Below are positions 59,559 to 64,000 of a stretch of DNA of 64,000 nucleotides, one piece after another. Position 1 is the first letter of the stretch; every line of letters begins with the position of its first letter. A model generated the notes under the pieces. That model was given only the letters and a program-made list of their open reading frames with translations. It had not been told where the DNA came from and made no database searches. Made by a program: the position numbers and the translations under genes. Origin of the DNA: Gemmata sp051859125 (GTDB lineage Bacteria; Planctomycetota; Planctomycetia; Gemmatales; Gemmataceae); the NCBI RefSeq assembly GCF_051859125.1, contig NZ_JBHYGG010000001.1:124001-188000 (forward strand), in the 5' to 3' direction.

Positions 59559-60503
59559 CTACAGACCGTTTACGATCACGTCCCCGAGGTTTAGGAGCAG
59601 CACGCGGCGGCGCAGGACCGGGCGCGAGGCGTCGTAGACGGGCTGGCCCGGATCGACGTGCCCCTCGGCGGTGTAGATTGCCGGGTCGCGCTCGGCCGAG
59701 TCGGCGAGCGTGAACGAAAGCGTCAGCGGGCCGATGGCCAGTTGCCGGCGGAGCGCGAGCGAGCGGACGACGCGGGTCTCCTTCTCGACGACGAGTTCCG
59801 CCGAGTGGATCTGGCCCGGGAGCGGAGCGCCGCGGCGGGTGGCGCGCACGGCCTGCGTCGGGGCACCGCGGTCGGGCGGCTCGGCCCACGCGAGGTCGAA
59901 GTCCTTGAGCACCTCGTCCAGGAGCGGGCCGACTTCGAGGCCGCGGACCTTGACCGCGTCGAGCACGGCCGGCGGGAGCTCGGCGGGGGTGAACCGCGCC
60001 GCGGCGTCGCGGGTCGGAGCGATCCACACCCGCCCGTCCGCGTCGCGGCCCCACGCCCCGCGGCCGCCGAGCCCCGGGGTCACAGCGAACCGGTCCCCGC
60101 GGGTGCAAACGGTCACGGCCCGCCCGCTCTCGAGCAGCAGGCTCATCGGGGCGGGCAGGTTGGGCGGGAGTTGCACGGTCTGCGTGTAGGAGCGGTCCGC
60201 GTCGGGGCGGTACGCGGCCCGTGCAGACTCAACCACCTGGGCCGGTGTCGCCGCGGCGTCCCGGGACGGGGTCAGCACGAACGCGGCGACGAGGAGGGCC
60301 GCTACCGTCGCGAACCCGGCGGCGACGCGAACCCACCGGCGGGTCGGTCGGGTGGCCGGTGCGGCGTCGGCGTGCAACTGACCCGCGAGGCGGTCCCACA
60401 TGCGGCCCGCATCGACGCGCCCGGCCTCGGCGTCGAGTTGCGCGCGGACGAGCGCGTCGAGCCCGGGTTCCGGCGGCGGGAACGGGTCGTTTGGTGGGGT
60501 CAT
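59559..60503 (-). CDS. Sigma-factor-linked membrane protein
   Basis: This 314-residue protein has a cytoplasmic N-terminus of about 60 residues (EPGLDALVRAQLDAEAGRVDAGRMWDRLAGQL), one membrane helix (VAAGFATVAALLVAAFVLT) and a periplasmic domain. The outer domain resembles LolA-like or DUF2092-type beta sheets (QTVQLPPNLPAPMSLLLESGRAVTV, RSLALRRQLAIGPLTLSFTLAD). It starts 75 bases after an ECF sigma gene on the same strand, so it may act as its anti-sigma factor or as a target. No zinc anti-sigma motif is present. Confidence 0.65.
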   Translation of the reverse strand: MTPPNDPFPPPEPGLDALVRAQLDAEAGRVDAGRMWDRLAGQLHADAAPATRPTRRWVRVAAGFATVAALLVAAFVLTPSRDAAATPAQVVESARAAYRPDADRSYTQTVQLPPNLPAPMSLLLESGRAVTVCTRGDRFAVTPGLGGRGAWGRDADGRVWIAPTRDAAARFTPAELPPAVLDAVKVRGLEVGPLLDEVLKDFDLAWAEPPDRGAPTQAVRATRRGAPLPGQIHSAELVVEKETRVVRSLALRRQLAIGPLTLSFTLADSAERDPAIYTAEGHVDPGQPVYDASRPVLRRRVLLLNLGDVIVNGL

Positions 60504-60578
60504 GGGAGCGCCTTAAACAGCAGCGACCGCCGGCGAGGGGCGGAGGAACACCGGGACAACCCCGCGGGCTCCGACCCG

Positions 60579-61133
60579 TTACACGGATTCTTCCGCCCCG
60601 GCCTCACCCAGCACGGACCGCAGGTCGGCGGCGAGCTGCTTGCGGCCGCGGAACACCAGGACGCCCGCGTTGGTGGGGCTCACGCCCAGCGCCTCGGCGA
60701 TGTCCTCCTTCGACATCCCGAGCGCCCGCAATTCGACCGCCGCCCGCTGCACCGGCGGGAGCTTCTGGAGCGCGTCGCGGACCCGCTGCTCGAGTTCGTG
60801 GTGCTGGGCGATCTGGTCGGGGCGCGGGACGGACGGGTCGGCCACATCGAACGAGCGGTCGTCGTCGCCGGTCGCGGACCCGAGCCCAACGAGTTCGCGC
60901 TCGCGGGTCGCCTGGTTGATGCATAGGTTCGAGATGGCGCGGAACAGCAGCTTCGCGCCGTCGCGTTCTAGGTCGTAGTCGCCGGCCCGGCGGAGGAGGC
61001 GGAACAGGCACTCCTGGACGACGTCCTCGGCCCGGTCCGGGTCGCGGGTGAGCGACCGCGCGTAGGCGACCGCCCGGGGTGCGACCGCCCGCACCCACAC
61101 GCCGAGCCGCTCCCGTTGGTCGTCGCTGAGCAT
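60579..61133 (-). CDS. ECF-type RNA polymerase sigma factor
   Basis: This 184-residue protein has region 2 (VAYARSLTRDPDRAEDVVQECLFRLLRRAGDYD, LLFRAISNLCINQATRERE) and region 4 (LQKLPPVQRAAVELRALGMSKEDIAEALGVSPTNAGVLVFRGRKQL). The helix-turn-helix reads MSKEDIAEALGVSPTNAGVLVFRGR, which differs from the sigma factor at 14843. The ATG at 61133 has AGGACG about nine bases upstream; the open frame continues to 61211 without homology. It is followed by a membrane protein gene and is divergent from the PVC-type dehydrogenase gene at 61302. Confidence 0.85.
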   Translation of the reverse strand: MLSDDQRERLGVWVRAVAPRAVAYARSLTRDPDRAEDVVQECLFRLLRRAGDYDLERDGAKLLFRAISNLCINQATRERELVGLGSATGDDDRSFDVADPSVPRPDQIAQHHELEQRVRDALQKLPPVQRAAVELRALGMSKEDIAEALGVSPTNAGVLVFRGRKQLAADLRSVLGEAGAEESV

Positions 61134-61301
61134 GGCCCGTCCTGACGTGCGCCCCAACCGTTCCCACATTCTAGGACGGTGTACCCTCGTGCCCGGCGAA
61201 CGGTGTCGCACGGGTAGCGTCTGGCGGTCGCCGGAGCGTGCGGTATGATGACTACTCCCCCGACGGGCTCCCCCACCACCCGACCCTCTCCGAACACCGC
61301 C

Positions 61302-64000
61302 ATGCGCTTCAACCGCTTTGTCGCCCTCGCTGCGCTGTTATTCGCACTCACCGCGGCCGCGGCCGTCGAGCCCGCACCGGCCCCGCGCCCGGCCGACCTC
61401 CCCGAGCCGGTCACCGAACCAGCCCTGCCCGACGGCACCGACGCGGCCCGCAAGCAGATCCCGACGTTCCGCGCCCCGGCCAGCGTGAAGGTCGAGTTGT
61501 TCGCCGCGGAGCCGATGCTCGCGAGCCCCGTCGCCATTGGGCTCGACGAGAGGAACCGCGTGTTCGTCGCCGAGGAGTACCGGTTCAACCAGGGCACCGA
61601 GGAGAACCGCTCCCGCGGGTTCCTCCTCGACGACGACCTCCAGGTGAACACCCTCGGCGACCGCCTCGCGATGTTCAAGAAGCACGCGAAGCAGTTCGAC
61701 GGCGGGATGAAGTGGTTCAGCAAGCACGCCGACCAGATCCGGCTCCTCGAAGACACTAAGGGCACGGGCGTCGCCGACAAGAGCACGGTGTTCGCCGGCG
61801 GGTTCAACGCCCCGCTCGACGGCCTCGCCGCCGGCGTGATGGCGACCAACGGCGAGGTGTACTTCACCTGCATCCCGAACCTGTGGAAGCTCAAGGACAC
61901 CGACGGCGACGGCCGGGCCGACACCCGCGAGGCGCTCCTGACGGGCTTCGGCGTGAACTGCGCGTTCCTCGGCCACGACCTGCACGGGCTCGCGTGGGGG
62001 CCGGACGGCAAGCTGTACTTCAGCGTCGGCGACCGCGGGTTCGACGTGACCAGCAAGGAGGGCAAGCAGTTCAGCGGGCCGCGGACCGGGGCGGTGTTCC
62101 GGTGCAACCCGGACGGCACCGAGTTCGAGGTCGTCCACCGCGGGCTGCGGAACCCGCAGGAGCTCGCGTTCGACCAGTACGGCAACCTGTTCGCCGACGA
62201 CAACAACTGCGACAAGGGGGACCACGCCCGCCTCGTGTACGTCGTGGAGGGCGGCGACACCGGCTGGAACATGCCGTACCAGACGATCCCGAGCCCGTAC
62301 GCGGCCGGCCCGTGGTTCGCCGAGCGGCTGTGGCACCTCCCGCACCCCGGTCAGCCGGCGTACATCGTCCCGGCGGTCGGCAAGATCGGCACCGGGCCGA
62401 GCGGGTTCCTGTTCACCAGCGGCACCAGCCTCCCGGACCGGTACAAGAACAGCTTCATCATGTGCAACTACACCAGTGGCCCGGGTGCGGGGCTGGAGGC
62501 GTTCCGGGTGAAGCCGAAGGGGGCCGGGTTCGAGATCGAGGACTACCACGACTTCCTCAAGCCGATCAAGGCGACGGACGCCGAGTTCGGCTACGACGGC
62601 AAGCTGTACGTCGCCGACTTCGTGAACCTCGACTGGGGCGGCAAGAGCCTCGGCGGCCGAATCTACACCGCGTTCGACCCGGCCAAGCTCGAAGACCCGG
62701 TCGTGAAGGAAACGAAGAAGCTGTTCGCGGAGGGGTTCGGGAAGCTCGCGGGTGGGGAACTGCTGCGGTTGCTCGGCCACGCCGACCAGCGCGTGCGACT
62801 GCGGGCGCAGTTCACTCTCGTGGACCGAGCCGCTGAGCGGGAAAAGGCGACCGAGGTAGTTCCGTCGCTGGCGGGAGCCGCGACCAAGAACGACAGCCAA
62901 CTCGCCCGCATCCACGCACTCTGGGCACTCGGACAGCTCGCCCGCAAGCACCCATCGGCGGTCGCCGCGGTCACCCCTCGGCTCACCGACACCGACGACG
63001 AGGTCCGCGCGCAAGCCGCGAAGCTCACCGGCGACACGGGCACCGTCGGGGCCGCGGCCGCGCTCGTCGAGCGGCTCACCGACTCCAGCGCCCGCGTGCG
63101 GTTCTTCGCGGCGCAGTCGCTCGGCAAGCTGAAGTACAAGCCGGCCGTCGGCCCCCTGTTCGACGCGCTCAAGGCGAACAAGGACGAAGACCCGTTCCTG
63201 CGGCACGCCTGCGTCGCGGCACTGGCCCGGATCGGCGACGCCGACGCGGTCGCGGCCCGCACGACCGACGCGAGCCCCGCGGTGCGCATGGCCGTCGTTC
63301 TGGTGCAGCGGCGGCTCAGCGACCGGCGGCTCGCCGCGTTCCTCGACGACGCCGACCCGCTCGTCCGCACCGAGGCCGCACGCGCGATCCACGACCTCCC
63401 GCTCGACGACCTGCTCCCGCAACTCGCGGCGCAGCTCGCGAAGCTCGTCGCGTCGCCGATCCCGGACTCGGACCCGCTCGCCCGCCGGGCGATCAATGCG
63501 AACTACCGGCTCGGCGGGGCCGACAACGCCAGGGCGGTTCTCGCGGCCGTGACCAGTCCGGTCCTCTCGACCGCGGTGCGGTCCGAGGCGCTCGGCGCAC
63601 TGCGGGACTGGTCGAACCCGCCGCCGCGGGACCGCGTCACCGGCTTCTGGCGCACCGAGAAGCCCCGCGAGCCGCTCGTCGTCCGCGGTGTAGTCGAGGA
63701 CGGACTCGAAACGCTCCTCTCGGGCACGACCGGCAAGCTCCAGACCGATGCCGTAGGGCTGATAGTGGCGGTCGGCGCGAGGGCCGACGAGGCGCGGTTC
63801 GTCGCGCTCGCCGACGACGCGAAGGCCGACCCGAACCTGCGGGTCGCGGCAATGCGGTTCCTCGCGGGCCGGAAGTCGAAGCAGGCCGAGACGGTTCTGA
63901 CGGCGGCGCTCAAGAGCACGTCGCCGCTGGTCCGCGCCGAGGCCCGCGACCTGATCGCGAAGGCCGACCCGGCCCGCGGCGTTCCGCTGCTCGACGAGGT
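61302..64000 (+). CDS. PVC-type membrane-bound dehydrogenase with HEAT repeats, 5' part
   Basis: The frame is open from the ATG at 61302 to the window end, giving the first 899 residues. A signal peptide (FNRFVALAALLFALTAAAA) is followed by the TIGR02604-type beta-propeller: PASVKVELFAAEPMLASPVAIGLDERNRVFVAEEY, LHGLAWGPDGKLYFSVGDRGFDV, GLRNPQELAFDQYGNLFADDNNCDKGDH and DAEFGYDGKLYVADFVNLDWGG. From about residue 480 come HEAT-like helical repeats (LRAQFTLVDRA, IHALWALGQLAR, VRFFAAQSLGKLK, RHACVAALARIGD). In full-length members a heme-binding CxxCH domain follows; it would lie beyond the window. Role: periplasmic oxidation of sugars or similar compounds. Confidence 0.88.
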   Translation, partial: MRFNRFVALAALLFALTAAAAVEPAPAPRPADLPEPVTEPALPDGTDAARKQIPTFRAPASVKVELFAAEPMLASPVAIGLDERNRVFVAEEYRFNQGTEENRSRGFLLDDDLQVNTLGDRLAMFKKHAKQFDGGMKWFSKHADQIRLLEDTKGTGVADKSTVFAGGFNAPLDGLAAGVMATNGEVYFTCIPNLWKLKDTDGDGRADTREALLTGFGVNCAFLGHDLHGLAWGPDGKLYFSVGDRGFDVTSKEGKQFSGPRTGAVFRCNPDGTEFEVVHRGLRNPQELAFDQYGNLFADDNNCDKGDHARLVYVVEGGDTGWNMPYQTIPSPYAAGPWFAERLWHLPHPGQPAYIVPAVGKIGTGPSGFLFTSGTSLPDRYKNSFIMCNYTSGPGAGLEAFRVKPKGAGFEIEDYHDFLKPIKATDAEFGYDGKLYVADFVNLDWGGKSLGGRIYTAFDPAKLEDPVVKETKKLFAEGFGKLAGGELLRLLGHADQRVRLRAQFTLVDRAAEREKATEVVPSLAGAATKNDSQLARIHALWALGQLARKHPSAVAAVTPRLTDTDDEVRAQAAKLTGDTGTVGAAAALVERLTDSSARVRFFAAQSLGKLKYKPAVGPLFDALKANKDEDPFLRHACVAALARIGDADAVAARTTDASPAVRMAVVLVQRRLSDRRLAAFLDDADPLVRTEAARAIHDLPLDDLLPQLAAQLAKLVASPIPDSDPLARRAINANYRLGGADNARAVLAAVTSPVLSTAVRSEALGALRDWSNPPPRDRVTGFWRTEKPREPLVVRGVVEDGLETLLSGTTGKLQTDAVGLIVAVGARADEARFVALADDAKADPNLRVAAMRFLAGRKSKQAETVLTAALKSTSPLVRAEARDLIAKADPARGVPLLDE

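Overview
The window is GC-rich bacterial DNA from a planctomycete, most likely of the Gemmata/Gemmataceae type. The basis is the gene content: a PSCyt1/DUF1549/DUF1553 cytochrome paired with DUF1501 proteins, a DUF1559 pseudopilin, a PVC-type membrane-bound dehydrogenase with HEAT repeats, a formylmethanofuran dehydrogenase subunit C, two Hanks-type Ser/Thr kinases, VIT-VWA and beta-helix secreted proteins, and two ECF sigma factors next to membrane partner genes. I see 43 protein genes, two of them cut by the window edges. I see no rRNA, tRNA, CRISPR array or intact insertion sequence.

Layout. (1) 1-6610: the tail of a DMT transporter, then a tightly packed minus-strand run of Gfo/Idh/MocA oxidoreductase, KptA RNA 2'-phosphotransferase, class III aminotransferase, Zn/Mn-type ABC permease, DUF318 permease and a His-rich TIGR03943 membrane protein. 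(2) 6713-10662: an AT-rich inverted repeat, then ferredoxin-NADP reductase, an atypical protein kinase and accA behind a perfect TATAAT, preceded by a Tat-exported TIM-barrel isomerase. (3) 10751-15415: VIT-VWA protein and an anti-sigma/ECF sigma pair. (4) 15697-22686: a 2329-residue UvrA made of two complete UvrA units plus a C-terminal duplicated domain, with a perfect 30-bp palindromic element inserted in frame. (5) 22999-28540: secreted alpha/beta-hydrolase, FhcC, small membrane protein and enolase. (6) 29149-32492: a binding-protein-like gene overlapping a histidine kinase. (7) 32561-46476: sialate O-acetylesterase, Ser/Thr kinase, TRIC channel, beta-helix protein, PPOX protein, ArsR regulator, radical SAM protein, lipoprotein-galT-nadD and a DUF1501 protein. 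(8) 46666-57543: pseudopilin, a discoidin-domain sensor kinase and its NarL-type regulator, the PSCyt1/PSD1 cytochrome, DUF1501 protein, HExxH peptidase and MFS transporter. (9) 57565-64000: redoxin/cytochrome/copper-oxygenase-like fusion, a second sigma/partner pair and the start of a PVC-type dehydrogenase.

The most notable points are these. The sensor kinase at 47774 carries discoidin-like domains that closely match one inside the surface cytochrome protein it precedes, which suggests a locus that senses and binds the same ligand. An 18-C tract lies just upstream of that kinase, and a frame-breaking 7-bp tandem repeat lies inside the DUF1501 leader downstream. The double UvrA and its in-frame palindrome are also notable. 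Several unrelated perfect or near-perfect long inverted repeats are scattered through intergenic DNA. Functions are inferred from motifs read by eye; no database search was possible.
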